Source: Hansfordia pulvinata (lineage: Eukaryota; Ascomycota; Sordariomycetes; Xylariales). Taken from it: a DNA stretch of 64,000 bases. The notes under the pieces are model-generated. The model did not search any database. It saw only the letters and a program-made list of their open reading frames with translations, and had not been told where the DNA came from. Position numbers and translations under genes: made by a program. Below are positions 14,181 through 26,988 of this stretch, one piece after another; the stretch's first letter is position 1, and the number at the start of each line of letters is the position of its first letter. The DNA is taken from the NCBI GenBank assembly GCA_006538405.1, contig BJKQ01000008.1, forward strand, positions 1-64,000, written 5' to 3'.

Positions 14181-17100
14181 TAAGCATTTATATTAATCTT
14201 AATAAAGTGTAATGTTTAAAACGTACGGTAAGTGTAAGTAAGGTTAAATATAGCTTATAATTGCTTAATAATTATAACGGTAATACTTTTATATATAAGT
14301 GGTTTATTATATTAAGCCTTTTTTAAGGGTTTAAAATATTTTAATTAATCCCGTAAAAACGGGTCGATTTCCTTATTAAAATAATAAGGAATTTATATCT
14401 TATTTTTATATTATTAAAGTAAAAAGGTGTATTTATTAATAACGTTATTATTATTATTTAATCGGTTAATTCACCGTGCGTTATTACTTACCCGTTAACT
14501 TACGTGTTTAATAAGACTTAAAACGTTAAATTAAGTTTAAAGTAATAATTAATAAAAGGTTAATTTAATATTAAAGATACTTTTAAGGTTAAATAATCCG
14601 TTATCTTTATTATTTTTATTTAAGTTTAACGCCTTTACGTTAAAGTAAGTAATTTATAACGCGGTTAAGGGCAGCGTAAGCGGAATAAGCGGGGTAAGTC
14701 TTTAAGTCGGAAAAGGGTTTTAACGGGGTGGTTACGTTATATAAGTTAATACTTTAAGGTTAAGGTTACTTTTTATTTATTTTATTTATACGTGTATAAG
14801 GTTAATAAGCGTTAACGTAATTATATTTAATAAACTTTTATTTATTAATACCTTACGGTTATTATAATAAAAGTCGTAATCTTAACCTTTATTTACGTAT
14901 TTTTATTTAATTTAACCGTTATTAAGTTCGTTTTTAAGATATAACACGGAGAGTAAATCTTTTAAAGGTTAATAAATATTTTATATATATATGTCTTCTT
15001 TTATTATATTATTAATTTATACCTTATTATTAAGATTAAATAAAATATAAGAGCTTTCCTATATAAGTGTTAAGGTGTTTCTTATTTTATTAATAAGCGA
15101 GCCGTTATTTTTAAAAGGTGTTATACCCTTTAAGATCTTTAATATTAATCTCTTTACTTAAGGTTAACTTTATTAAACGGTTAATATAATAAATACTTTT
15201 AATAACGAATAAAAGTGCTTATTTTATAATTATATTATTAAGGTGATATCGGTTATCTTAATATTATTAAAAGCGGTATTTATTATATTTATATCGTTAT
15301 TACTCGCTTTAAACTCGCTTTTTATTTTAAAAATAAATAATACCGTGACGGGGGTATCGTTACCGGTAATATCGGTGTCGGTGCCCGTATTTAATAACGA
15401 GTTTAAGTTATTAATTATAATAATTTCATTTTTAAGTATATTATAATATAACTTAATATTAAGTATAATAAAAAGCGTAAAAAATATATTAATAAAAAGG
15501 CTTTTAAAAGACTTAAATATAAGGTTTACGATATCTTATAATACGGTTAAAGGAACGTATAATTAATAATAAATAATTTATAAGTAAAGGTTAATTACGG
15601 TTTAATATTAAATAAGCGACCGTTATAAAGTGGTAAGGTTAATTTAAAAATTAAGGCGCGGGTCGGGTTATAAAGCGATTATTTTTAATATAAGGTTACT
15701 TTATTAAATAATCTTTAAATTATAATTTTATAACTCGAGTTTAATATTTTTATTATATAAATCGATAACGTTATTAATCGAAGCGCTTATTAACGGTTAA
15801 GAGTGGTCGGTAAAGGTTAAAATAAGGCTTTATTATTATTTAAGCGGTGTAAAGGTGTAAGCGATCTTATACCTTTTAAGTTAATATTAACGTTATAATA
15901 TAAGGGTTAAAATAAAGCTTATTAAGGTAAGGGATAATTAAAGGTTAAATTAAAAATTATAAGAATTAACTTATTAATTATAAAGCTTATTATATATATT
16001 ATTTAATTAATTATTATTTAATATACGTGATTTAATATATGTTTTATTAATTAATTATAAGTTTCGGACTTAAGCTTAATATTTTCGCTTTAATATAAAC
16101 CGGGTTTTATTAAGGCTTATAATTATAAACGACGACTTAATATTATATAAAGCGTAAAGTATATTACGTTTTAAAGTAAGAGTAAAGTCGGTTATTAATA
16201 ATATTAATTTAATATAAACTTAAATACGCTTAAACCGAGGGTGTAATAATAAGGGTTAAGGTAAGTTACTTATTTTATATTAAAATATTAATTATTACTT
16301 TTTATTATAAGATAATCGTTACTTATTATAAAGATAATTTTATACTTAATAAAGGCGGGGGTGGTGTTAATAAGTAAAAGTAAATAAATATAATATTAAA
16401 GGTTTATTTATCTTATAAAATGCTTTATTCGCGATCTTTAATTTAAATTACACGTTTTATATTATAATTAAATTAAGCCTTACGAATAATTTAAGCTTAT
16501 TAATAAGCACGAGCCGTGTCCTTTTTCTTTTTATTACGTTCAATATTTATAACAGGTATAATAATTTAAAGTTATCTTATTACTTTACGGTAAGGTTATA
16601 TAATCGAAATTACTTAAATCTTTAATATAAGGCTATATAAGTATATGCTTATAAGGTGATATTAACCTTTAAGGTACGAATTTTACTATGTTAAAAGGCG
16701 TTTAAATATTAACGAGTAGTGTTAAGTTATTAAAAGATCTTATAGCTTTTATTACAGACTCGATTACGTTTATATAAGGCTTATATTATGCTTATTTACT
16801 TAATTAATTTTCGTTTTATTCCTTACTTACCCTTTTATCTTATATAAACATATATATAACGGTTGGCCCGTTAATACTAATTAAGTGGTAAGCTTAATGT
16901 TTATAAACTTTACTTTAATTAATTAATAATATAATGTTAAGTTTCTTTATAAAAGAATAAAGATTTTATAATTACTTTTTATTTTTTATAAGGATATATA
17001 AGGTTAAATATTTAAAGGCGGGTGTTTCGTGCATTTATCGATCTTAATAACTTATAAATAACGGTCTTTTTTTAATCTACTTAAATAGCTGATATATATG

Positions 17101-17226
17101 TATATTAATTATTAAGAGTATTTATTAATCACCTTTAAAAATTAACCTGGTTTAGTTTAATAATATAACTTAATTATATTTAAGTATTTATTAAATAGTT
17201 TATTATTAATATAAATTCGGGCGTTT

Positions 17227-17267
17227 AAAAACTGTTTTAATATTATTTATATTAAGGCAGTTTTTAA
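17227..17267. repeat. Short palindromic element, third copy
   Basis: AAAAACTGTTTTAAT on the left is mirrored by ATTAAGGCAGTTTTT on the right across a few AT bases. It has the same arm sequence and size as the element at 14,138, which supports one dispersed family. Partial related arms also appear near 2,150 and 3,940-3,970. Confidence 0.5.
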
Positions 17268-17559
17268 AGGGGGAGTTAATAAGTGGTCTGCTTATTTAAT
17301 AAGAGGGATTATAATATATAATTAATGCGTATAAAGTGCTTAAAGACTTGATTTAATATTAAATAAGGAATTAATATATTAATTTATTAAGTAAAAAGGG
17401 TAATATTTATTTATTAATTATATATTATACATATATAATAATATTTATAATTACGTGTTAAATAACTTTAATCCGATTAAGCTATTAAGCGCGTATATTA
17501 TATTATAAGCCTTACTTACTTTTATAATTAATTAATAAAAGGGATTATACAGCGGTGTT

Positions 17560-18720
17560 AAGATATATAATAATAACTTATTAAAGTAAATTAATAAAAA
17601 GGCGATATATCCTTTATTTACTTTTATAATTTAATAATAATAAAGGTCGCGCCGCGGTATTAATATATATATAATTAAGATGTTAAAGCGGATTAATAAA
17701 GGGGCGACACGATACTTATTTATTTTTAAAGCTAAATAATAATAAAGAATAAGTAATAACACTTATATATATATAATAAAAAAGTCGAGGCGGACCGATA
17801 AAAAGGGTAATATATCCTTTATTTACTTTTACGGTTAAGTAATAATAACGGTCGCGCCACGGTGTTTAAATATAAATAATAAGAAAGTTAAGGTAAATTA
17901 ATAAAAAGGCAATATATCTTTTATTTACTTTTACAATTAAATAAACAAGGGTCGCGCCGCGGTGTTAATATATATATATTAAAATATTAAAGTTATTTAC
18001 TTTTAAAGTTAAGTAATAATAAGGAATAAATAATAACGCTTATATATATATAATAAAAAAGTTAAAGCGGACCGATAAAAAGGGCGATATATCTTTTATT
18101 TATTTTTATAATTAAATAATAATAAGGGTCGCGCCGCGGTGTTTAAATATAAATAATAAAAAAGTTAAAGCGGATTAATAAAAGGGGCGATATATTCTTT
18201 ATTTATTTTTATAATTAAATAATAATAACGGTTACGTTACAATGTTTAAATATAAATAATAAAAAAGTTAAAGTAAATTAATAAAAGGGCGATATATCTT
18301 TTATTTACTTTTATAATTAAGTAAATAAGGGTCGCGCCGCGGTGTTAATATATATATAATTAAAATGTTAAGGCTGTTTACTTTTAAAGTTAAGTAATAA
18401 TAAGGAACGGGCAGTAACGCTTATATATATATAATAAAAAAGTTAAAGCGGATTAATAAAAGGGCGATATATCCTTTATTTACTTTTATAATTAAATAAT
18501 AATAAGGATCGCGTTATAACGCTTATATATATAAAGTTTAAAAGTAAAGGTAAATAAATAATAAAAAGTAATATAAGATTTACTTACTTTTATAATAAGG
18601 TAATAATATAAAACGCGTAACAGCGCTTATATATATTTAATTTAAAGTTAAGGTAAATAAATAATAAAAAGCGATACGAGCCTTACTTACTTTTATAATT
18701 AAATAATAATAAGGTTAACG
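17560..18720. repeat. Degenerate tandem array, about 100-bp units
   Basis: A GC-rich landmark, GTCGCGCCGCGGTGTT or a mutated form, recurs at about 17,646, 17,851, 17,951, 18,128, 18,230, 18,331 and 18,508. The spacing is about 100 or 180-205 bases, so some intervals hold two units. Between landmarks the same words recur in order: TTTATTTACTTTTATAATTA, AGTTAAAGCGG and TTATATATATATAATA. Two flavours alternate: one follows the landmark with TTTAAATATAAATAAT, the other with AATATATATATAATT. The array is a RIP-scarred satellite rather than a gene. Confidence 0.7.
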
Positions 18721-21700
18721 ACACCGTAATTATATACTTTAAAATATAAAAAAGAGTGATATATTAAATATAATATTATATTAATTATATATAAGTAAGA
18801 AAGTAAGGTTAAATAAGGGCTTAAACATAACGCTTAACAGTTTTTAACTATTTATATAAAGAATAATAAGGGCGCCGACTCGACATTAATTATAAGATAA
18901 GGAAGGTGATATCTTTTAACTTAAATTCAGCTTAAAATAAGTAAACGAAGTAAAAGAATAAAAGGAAAGATAATAATGGTTTAACTGGCTGAACGTTAAA
19001 AAGTGAAGGTTTATATAAGTAACCTTAACCCGATTTTAAAGAAGATAAAGTGGTTAAAATATTAATAATATTATAATTCTTATATTAATTTAAGCGTTTT
19101 AACTTTTATAAAAAAGTAATAATACTTAACTTTATCGGTTAAGTGTTATTAATAAGTAATATAAATATAATTATATTATACGATCTCGCCGTATTAAGCG
19201 TTATAAGGAATTAAGTTATATATATTTTTATATACCTTTTTTAGGTCTTTTTCGTTTAAGATTATTATAAGTTCTTTTATATCGTTAAAGGTCTTACCGT
19301 TATAAAAGAAATTTTTTTTTTTATCGGATAAATATTTATATAAGCTTTATACTTAATAAGTTTCCGTTATATTACTTAATTCGTTATAATTTTCTTAAAG
19401 GTATTCCTTAAGCTTAAATATAAATATTTACTTATAAGGCCCTTTTAAAGATTAAGCGTATATAAATATATTAATTATTACGTTTACTTTTTTATTAAAT
19501 ATTCGTTATTTTATTATAAGATTATAATAATCTTTATAATCTTCGATTTATTTAATTAAATCTTATTAATCTTCTTAGTCTTAAGTGACACTTATTTTAA
19601 AATAAAAAGCTTATTTATTCTTTATAATTACTTTAAAGATAAAGGAGTTAAATAAGTCTTATTTTTTTTAAAGTGGTTTTAATACGTTTTTAAGTCTTAT
19701 TATTTTAACTTTTAATATATTATTAATAATATTATAAGGGTTATTATTATATCGTTCGTTAAGGAGCGCGTATAATTAAGGGTTATTTATAAATTCGTTA
19801 AAGAATTAAACTTTTTATTTTAAATAAATAGCTCGTTTTTTTATTATAACTTATTAATATTTATATTTAAGGATCCGAAATATAACGTTATATATATAAT
19901 AATATTAAGCTTTCTTTAATTAATAATTCTCACGATTACTTAAAGGATTTACTTTAAAGAGTTATATTATATAAAGCTTTATTTATATGCTTTGTATTTT
20001 AATATATCCTTTAAATCTTATAAAAGTATTATAATATCGGATATATTATAATCGACGTATCGTTATAAGGTTAAATATATATAACCGACTTAAAAGGTAT
20101 TATAAGTTTTTTTTTAAAAGGTCTCGGTTTATTAACTTATATATCGTTTTTAATATTTTATAATATTATTAAACCTTTTTTATAAGATATTAAAAGCAGC
20201 GTTAAATTTAAGGTTAAGGTTTAAATTATTATATACCTTATAAGTTATATAAACCTGTTCTTTAAATATAAAGGTTTATCCGTTTTAATTTATCGTGATT
20301 TCCTTAATAACCTTAATATATTTATTAACTTATTTAAGTCGTTTAAGCGCTTTATAATCGCGTGTAATATACCTTAATTTATTATAATTATAATATTTAA
20401 ATGTTTTTTTATACTTATTATTAAGAACGTAATTAATATTTATAAGTTTTAAATATTACTTATAAAAAGTAAAGTAAGGCTTTATTCCTCCTTATTATTA
20501 TTACCTTATATTTTATAATATATATTAATTATTTCCTTTTTTTTCGCGGTATCGCTTATAAAGTTAAGAATTAATACGAATAACGGCCTTAATATACTTT
20601 ATAAAGCTATTTAATAAGTCTTATTTAATTAACTTATCCTTAACCTCCTCTTTTAATCCTTAATAAAACGTAAGAATCTTACTTTCCTTAATTAAATTAA
20701 GTTATATAAGGATACGTTTAAAGTTTATAATATAAAGGGATATTAAGGTCTTTTATTAAAGGTTAATAAGTTCTTTCTCGGCTTATCGTTTCTTATTTAA
20801 GTTTTAAAATAAGCCTTTAAGTTATTATTTAAATTTAACGTAAAATATAAAGATCCTTTTAATCTTAATTGATTATTACTTTTAAGGTTTATCGATTACT
20901 TTAATAAAGTATAATTTAAATTAAGTTAAAGCCTTTTTATAAAGAAATAATTTAATATAAATAACTTAATCTCTTTTATTATTAAAGTGTCCGTATAATT
21001 AATAAAATGCCTTTATTTAAGTTAAAAACCCTTAAAGTTACTTAAAGGTGCCGTTAAAGGTTTTAAAAAGGTTAATCTTAAGGTTAACGTTAATTAAAAG
21101 AGCTTTAATAACACCTTTAACGCTTTATATAACTTTAATAAGTTAAGCTTATTAAAGTTCATTAATTATATTAATACGCTTAATATAAGCTTATTATAAT
21201 TGCTTATTAACGTTCTTATAAGCTTAATATAAAGCTTATAATTAATCTTATAAAATATAAAGCTTATTAAATAATTACTTATACTCGCCTTTAATAAAAT
21301 TATACTCCTCTTTATTATTATTAACCCCTTTTATTTCCTTAATTAAGTTCCTTAAAGGCGTTTACGTTACCGGTTATTTAAAGGATTTAAGTTAAAACGA
21401 CATCGTGTTAATCGGATATTACTTAAAGGTATTAATAAATACTTATTAAATACTTAAATAAGAGTGATTAAAATATAACGACTTAAATTCTTTTTAAGAA
21501 AAATATAAAGTTAATTTAAGGGTTTATATTTTAAAAGAACACTTAAAAGGTCGTTTATCGGTAAATAATAAGTAATTAATTAATAATAAGTAATTTAAAG
21601 TATTAAATAAGTGGTAAACTATCGTTAAGAGGTTACTTTTATTTAAGAATAATTTAAATGCTTAAATTAATTATTAAGGTAATAAATAATTAAATATATA

Positions 21701-24060
21701 AGAAACCTTTTATCTTTATATATCCTTTATCCCCTTTATAATATCGCGGATATGTCTGGATCGCTTAAATATATTTATATTTAATATATTTAATATATCC
21801 TTATTAAATCTTTATAAATATATCTTAAAGCCGTATATTTAATATATCTTAATCTTAATCATATAACCTTATATTTTATATCCTTATATTTCCGTACGTA
21901 TATAATTGGTTTAACGTTAACTTATACGATTATTAATTTATAAGCCTTTTACTTATATTAATATGGCTTATCTTATCGGCTTAATAATCGGGTTCGTAAT
22001 ACGACACTTAAAAATTTAAGGTTAAAAAGATATTAAATTTACGTTAATAAAGATTTATAATAAAGTATTTAATATAATAAAAAGGTTACTTATTATTAAA
22101 AACACTTAAGAATTTAAAAACCATTTAAATTATCCTTAATTATTAAAATAATATTATTAATAAAGACCGGCGGCTCCTTAAATAAAATAAAGAAGTTTAT
22201 AAAGGGAAAATCGGAACTTAACTTAAATATTAATTAGTTTATATTATTAAGAACTTTAATATATTATAAGTTATTAATTAAACATTATTTATAAGTATTT
22301 AAAGTAAAGAGCATATTATCCTTTTTATTTAACTTTATTATTTTATAAGTAAAGAGATTTAAACCCTTTTTTTTATTTAAGATTTTATCCTTTAAATACG
22401 GCTTAACCGATTAATAATTAACGTTAATTAAGATTAAAGCTTTATTAATTAAATATATAAAGATAAAAGTTTATTACTCGCCTTCTTTTCTTTAACTTTA
22501 AGCTTATATTATTAAGTTATAACTTATTTAAAAGATAATATTATTAAAATATTATTATAAAAACGCTTATAATAAATATATTTTTAATAACGACTTTTAT
22601 TTTTAAGGATACGGTAAGAACTCGATTTCTTATTTTTAAAATAATAAAAATATGATATATTTATAATTATATTATTAAACGTAATAAATTCCAATAAACC
22701 TTAATACTTAATAATAATAAATCGTATAAAAGGTTAAAATAAACTTAATATAATTAATAAAAATAAGAAAAATAAAAAGGATAAATAAAAGTATAAAGGT
22801 CACGCTTATAATAAAGTATATACACCCTTTTATATTTATTAATTAAGGATAAATAACTTAAAAAAAGGGTATAATATTACGAACTTAATTATTAAACCGG
22901 TAAGATAAGTAATATTAATATAAGTAAAAGACTTATAAATTAATAATCGTGTAAAACGATATTAAATTAATTATATATATAAGGAAAAGTGAAAATATAA
23001 AATAAAACTATATAATTAAAATTATTATTAAAATAATAAATAATCCACACGCTTATTATAATCATTATGATTAAAGCGATGCTTATAAAAAAGGTTATAA
23101 GTAAAATAAAGATCACCTTAAAGAACATGATTTAAGACACGGTATTAATAAAGGAATAAAGGATATATAAGGATAAAAGGTTTCTTATATATTTAATTAT
23201 TTATTACTTTAATAATTAATTTAAGTATTTAAGTTATTTTTAAATAAGAGTAACCTCTTAATAACAGTTTACCACTTATTTAATACTTTAAATTACTTAT
23301 TATTAATTAATTGCTTATTATTTACTAATAAACGACCTTTCGAGTGTTCTTTTAAAATATAAACCCTTAAACTAACTCTGTATTTTTCTTAAAAAGAATC
23401 CAGGTCGTTATAGTAAATTAAGTTAAAATAAGCTTAATCTTAACTTACGTAATTAAACGCGTAATAAGCGCGTGTACGGGAGTATAATTAATAATTATAA
23501 TTAAAGTGTATTTAATATTTTAATTACTTATATAAAAAGCGATAATAATACCGATTTAATATTAATTATAAGGTAAAAAAAGTAATGTTTTTAAACTTAA
23601 AATAAATAAATAAAGGAAAATAATAAAAGAAAGATAATAATAATTTAAATAATTAAACGTTAAAAAGTAATATTTTATATAAATAACTTTAACCTGATTT
23701 TAAAAAGCATAATAAAAGCAATATATAAAATATTCTTAAATACGACACCGTTATAATATAAAACTTAATACGATAACCTTTTAAAAGTTTATTTTAAGCT
23801 ATTACACGATAATAAGAATCATAATTACACGAGTAATAATATATTAATCATAATAAAAGTGTACTTAACCTGCTTACTTACTTATAAATCTTATATGACT
23901 TAATAAAACGACTTTTTAAGATTAAAAAAGTACGTTAAAAACTTTAAGGGTTAAGTTCCTTCTTCTATTAACTTTAATGTCTACTTAAATAAAGCATTTA
24001 AGTTAATATGCAATAAAAAGAAATTTGAAAGAAGCTGATTTAAATTTACTTTACACGGGA

Positions 24061-24398
24061 GGATCCTTTTTTTGTTCGGAAAAAGCGGGGATATCCTGCC
24101 TCCGCGTAGTTACTTATATGGTTTAATTATTCGTTCACTTAAGTAATGTTGGTTTTTATTAAGAGCTCTTTATATCGATTCTACTTAGCTTTATAAGAGA
24201 TATTTGATAGCACTTTCAATAAATCACATAGTATAGTAACCGAAAGCAATACCGGGTCAAGACCTTTGCTAGCATACAAATAGCCCGGCTCCCGGTGTTC
24301 CTCCATTCGACTCCAACTTGGCTTCTCACATTCGCGAGGACTTCGATAAGCTTAGAACATAACTGAAGGCGCGAGCGCTTCGTGTTCTCCTTGCATTA
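24061..24398. other. Boundary between RIP block and gene-bearing DNA
   Basis: Base composition becomes balanced over this stretch, with CpA and TpG reappearing. It forms the 3' flank of the leftward HtrL/YibB-like gene. I see no other feature in it. Confidence 0.6.
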
Positions 24399-25784
24399 TC
24401 AGTTCAGGTTCGTTAAGCCCCATTCACCTTGCTCAAGGCTTGGGCGACGGGGCTTGTATTGAGTGTGCTTGCCACACATCCGGGTAGCAAGAGGGTCATC
24501 GATACGTGGCAATAATCCAGGGAAGGATTTAGCGTAAGATAGCGTGACGTACTTTCCCTGAAGCATGGCAAGACTGCCATAATGAGGGTCGTTGATGACT
24601 TCCGGAATGCTGCTCTCCTGTACGGGAATGGAGTAAACCGTATTCGGGTACCGGTAAGCCACAGTAGGGATAACAAACTCTTCGCGGCCGACGTACATGT
24701 CGTTTGCCTCCATAGCGTCCACCGTTGCCATGTAACGGGTGGAGTACCGCAACATACCGATAGAAGAGCCAGAGAAAATGCCGGCCATGAAGAACTTGCA
24801 TTGCCAGAGTTTCCGTTGGTCGCTCCAACAACCGTGCGTCGCGTCTCTAGACCCATGTCGTGCAACATTGTTTGGGTATTCGGCAAACACAACGCCGGTA
24901 TCGCCAGTCTGTGCGGTGACTGCCCGCTGAATCTTGCGCCAGTCCACATAGCCCCCTGCCGTTCCAGGCCCGCTCTCGAAAAGCATGCCCCACTGCTGGC
25001 CGTTGGCTCCTAAGGGCCCTTCCTCTTTCCACAGCCCTGAATCGGCATACATCCAAAGATCAGAACCCCAGGGGTTTCTCATCACAGCGTCGTAGACGCA
25101 GAAGGTCTTCGCGTTGTACACGGCGCTTAAAAAGGGCTGATTATAGACCTCTTTCGGTTTCCAGTCTGAGTTGACCACCTCCTTGAATTTAGCATAAAGC
25201 TTCGGCTGCGTTTCCTCGAAATTCTTCCTTTGAAACTTATTGGTCGGGATGTCCCAAACTGTAGGGTATTCATCGATGACAAGCCAGTGGCTTTCTTGCC
25301 AGCTGCCTGGTCTCATTGCCCGAATTGTGTCGGCGATTTCCCCGGGCTCGGCATAAAATATAACCTGGTCCCCCATCTTAGCCAGCCGTTCGATACTGCG
25401 CATGTAAACGTCCATATTCTGGCCCTCGCGAGCCTTCGCGTTGGGGTAAAACAGCGTGATAATAGTGGGCGCATTCTTATGCTTGGGTGCGTATAAAGGT
25501 TGGGTAATATGCGCTGGATCGCCAAACGGTGAGCGGCGCCCGAAAAATTCGTCCTGTAATTTAGCAACCTCAAGGCCGAACGGCTTTTCATAAGGTTGAA
25601 GGTAGTCCTGTGGCTTTCTCTCGGGTTTCTTGCGGAGGGGAAAGACCGGTGTCTCAAGTGGAGTCACATTTGAATGCTCCGAGAAACAAAGAGCTTCCTC
25701 CAGGGTGCCTGCATCTCGTTTTTGTATTGGGCTTGCAGTTGAGAAAGCAAGAAGGAGCCCGAGAAAGACGCTTTCGATAAGCAT
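24399..25784 (-). CDS. Secreted HtrL/YibB-like protein
   Basis: This is a single-exon gene of 461 residues. I start at the ATG at 25,784 because it opens a clear signal peptide (MLIESVFLGLLLAFSTAS) followed by a KR site typical of Kex2 processing; the longer upstream start adds 44 residues of non-secretory sequence. The body resembles the HtrL/YibB family: a TIITLFYP opening strand, a middle part with QVIFYAEP, then YNAKTFCVYDAV followed by NPWGSDLWMYADSGLW, which matches the family pattern of a Lys-containing helix and a W-x-D-x-G segment. In bacteria this family sits in LPS core loci and is related to glycosyltransferases, but its reaction is not settled. Here I infer a secreted or secretory-pathway sugar-related protein. 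It is the first gene after the RIP block. The family call is moderate and the activity is unknown. Confidence 0.6.
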   Translation of the reverse strand: MLIESVFLGLLLAFSTASPIQKRDAGTLEEALCFSEHSNVTPLETPVFPLRKKPERKPQDYLQPYEKPFGLEVAKLQDEFFGRRSPFGDPAHITQPLYAPKHKNAPTIITLFYPNAKAREGQNMDVYMRSIERLAKMGDQVIFYAEPGEIADTIRAMRPGSWQESHWLVIDEYPTVWDIPTNKFQRKNFEETQPKLYAKFKEVVNSDWKPKEVYNQPFLSAVYNAKTFCVYDAVMRNPWGSDLWMYADSGLWKEEGPLGANGQQWGMLFESGPGTAGGYVDWRKIQRAVTAQTGDTGVVFAEYPNNVARHGSRDATHGCWSDQRKLWQCKFFMAGIFSGSSIGMLRYSTRYMATVDAMEANDMYVGREEFVIPTVAYRYPNTVYSIPVQESSIPEVINDPHYGSLAMLQGKYVTLSYAKSFPGLLPRIDDPLATRMCGKHTQYKPRRPSLEQGEWGLTNLN

Positions 25785-26090
25785 GATTTCTATAGTGGGA
25801 TTGGAATGATAAGAGATAGAATGGAGTGTAAAGTGAGTTGATGTATCTTTTTTAATGCAGATTTTATGTGTCCTACTAAAAAGTCGGATCGAGATAATCA
25901 AATCGTCTCTTTGCACACCGCTTTCCTGGAGGTCTTGACTAACTGCGAAGAGTCTGGATCTTGTATCCGGATAACGAGCACCTTAAATAGTCCGCGACTC
26001 TGTGCGGACTTTCTATTGCGTAAAGGTCTAGAATCAATGATTTCGCGAAACGTAATATTTTCCAGCAACTCTATCGGCGGCTCTCTGCTT

Positions 26091-26620
26091 ATGAAGCTTA
26101 AAAATAGAAACCTCAGCTTTTACAGGTCCTTTAACATCGGACACTGCGTGTTAAGGCATTAAAATGCGAACTCGGCCTTCTAGACTTCGGACGGCGAACT
26201 CAGCCTTCTAGGCTTTGGAGTTTGGCCTCTTTCCAGTAACTTTAAGGGTGGCCATCTACGCATGAAGCTCGAAAATAGAAACCCTAGCTTTTACAGGCCC
26301 TTTATCATCGGACACTGCGTATTAAGGCATTAAAATGCGAACTCGGCCTTCTAGACTTCGGACGGCGAACTCAGCCTTCTAGGCTTCGGACGGCGAACTC
26401 AGCCTCTTAGTCTTCAGAGTTTGGCCTCTTTCCAGTAATTTTAAGGGCGGCCCTCTACGCATAAAGCTCAAAAATAGAAACCCTAGCTTCTACAGGCCCT
26501 TCAACATCGGACACTGCGTATAAAGGCATTAAAATGCGAACTCGGCCTTCTAGGCTTCGGACGGCGAACTCGGCCTTTTAGGCTTCGGACTGCGGACTCA
26601 GTATTCTAGGCTTCGGGGTT
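26091..26620. repeat. Nested tandem repeat: three ~170-200-bp units with 28-bp sub-repeats
   Basis: The landmark AAGCTNAAAAATAGAAACC (with variants) occurs at about 26,093, 26,265 and 26,463. Each copy is followed by an 'ATCGGACACTGCGTNTTAAGG' type segment and then a run of a 28-base sub-repeat around CTTCGGACGGCGAACTC. The first unit has two sub-repeats and the second has three, and the extra one accounts for the 28-base difference in unit length (171 versus 199). Confidence 0.8.
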
Positions 26621-26910
26621 TCGCCTCCCGTCACGCAAAAAATGGCTCGATTGGATTTATTATTAGCTGCTATTTAAGATGGTCGAGATTCGAGAACATC
26701 TCGGCTGTAAATATATCTATTTTCAAAGTCAAGGGGATAGCACTTCCTTAACCATTTTTTCGGGGTCCTATTAAACAGTGTTAAAACCATCGCGTAGCGA
26801 GACATTTGCCACTGACACTTCAGCCGCCTTTCTAACAATACACCCGTAGTTTACAATGGCACACGCCGCCACCGGCGAGGCAAACGACAGATGACAGCGC
26901 TTGAAATGTT

Positions 26911-26988
26911 AGTGGCAAACGTCAAACTCCGAGAGAAGTCAAGATCCTTAGTGGCAAGCGTCAAACTGCGAGAGAAGTCAAGATCCTT
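26911..26988. repeat. 39-bp tandem duplication
   Basis: Two adjacent 39-base copies (26,911-26,949 and 26,950-26,988) differ at only two positions. The unit starts AGTGGCAA and ends AAGATCCTT. The high identity suggests a recent duplication. Confidence 0.85.

Larger units (their letters stand above)
115..24060. repeat. AT-rich, RIP-mutated subtelomeric block without genes
   Basis: The whole stretch is dominated by TA, AA and TT, while CpA and TpG are very scarce but CpG and GpG persist. For example, the row 4501-4560 contains eight TA, no CA and two TG. This is the expected mark of repeat-induced point mutation, which turns CpA into TpA on both strands of repeated DNA during the sexual cycle. 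Open frames here are all under 90 codons, rich in Leu, Ile, Asn, Lys and Tyr, and show no domain; I call none. The original content was probably transposons and subtelomeric repeats now beyond recognition. Poly-G tracts survive near 2,940, 6,303 and 10,184, as expected because GpG is not a RIP target. Composition changes sharply at about 23.95-24.06 kb. Confidence 0.9.

Noticed and set aside
115..24060. Open frames of 60-87 codons (for example 287-496, 11,326-11,589, 15,243-15,446)
   Set aside because: They consist of AT-biased residues, lie in RIP-mutated DNA, and have no domain, start context or splice support.
24413..25657. Several antisense and alternate frames over the HtrL/YibB-like gene
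   Set aside because: They are shadows of the GC-rich coding strand without motifs of their own.
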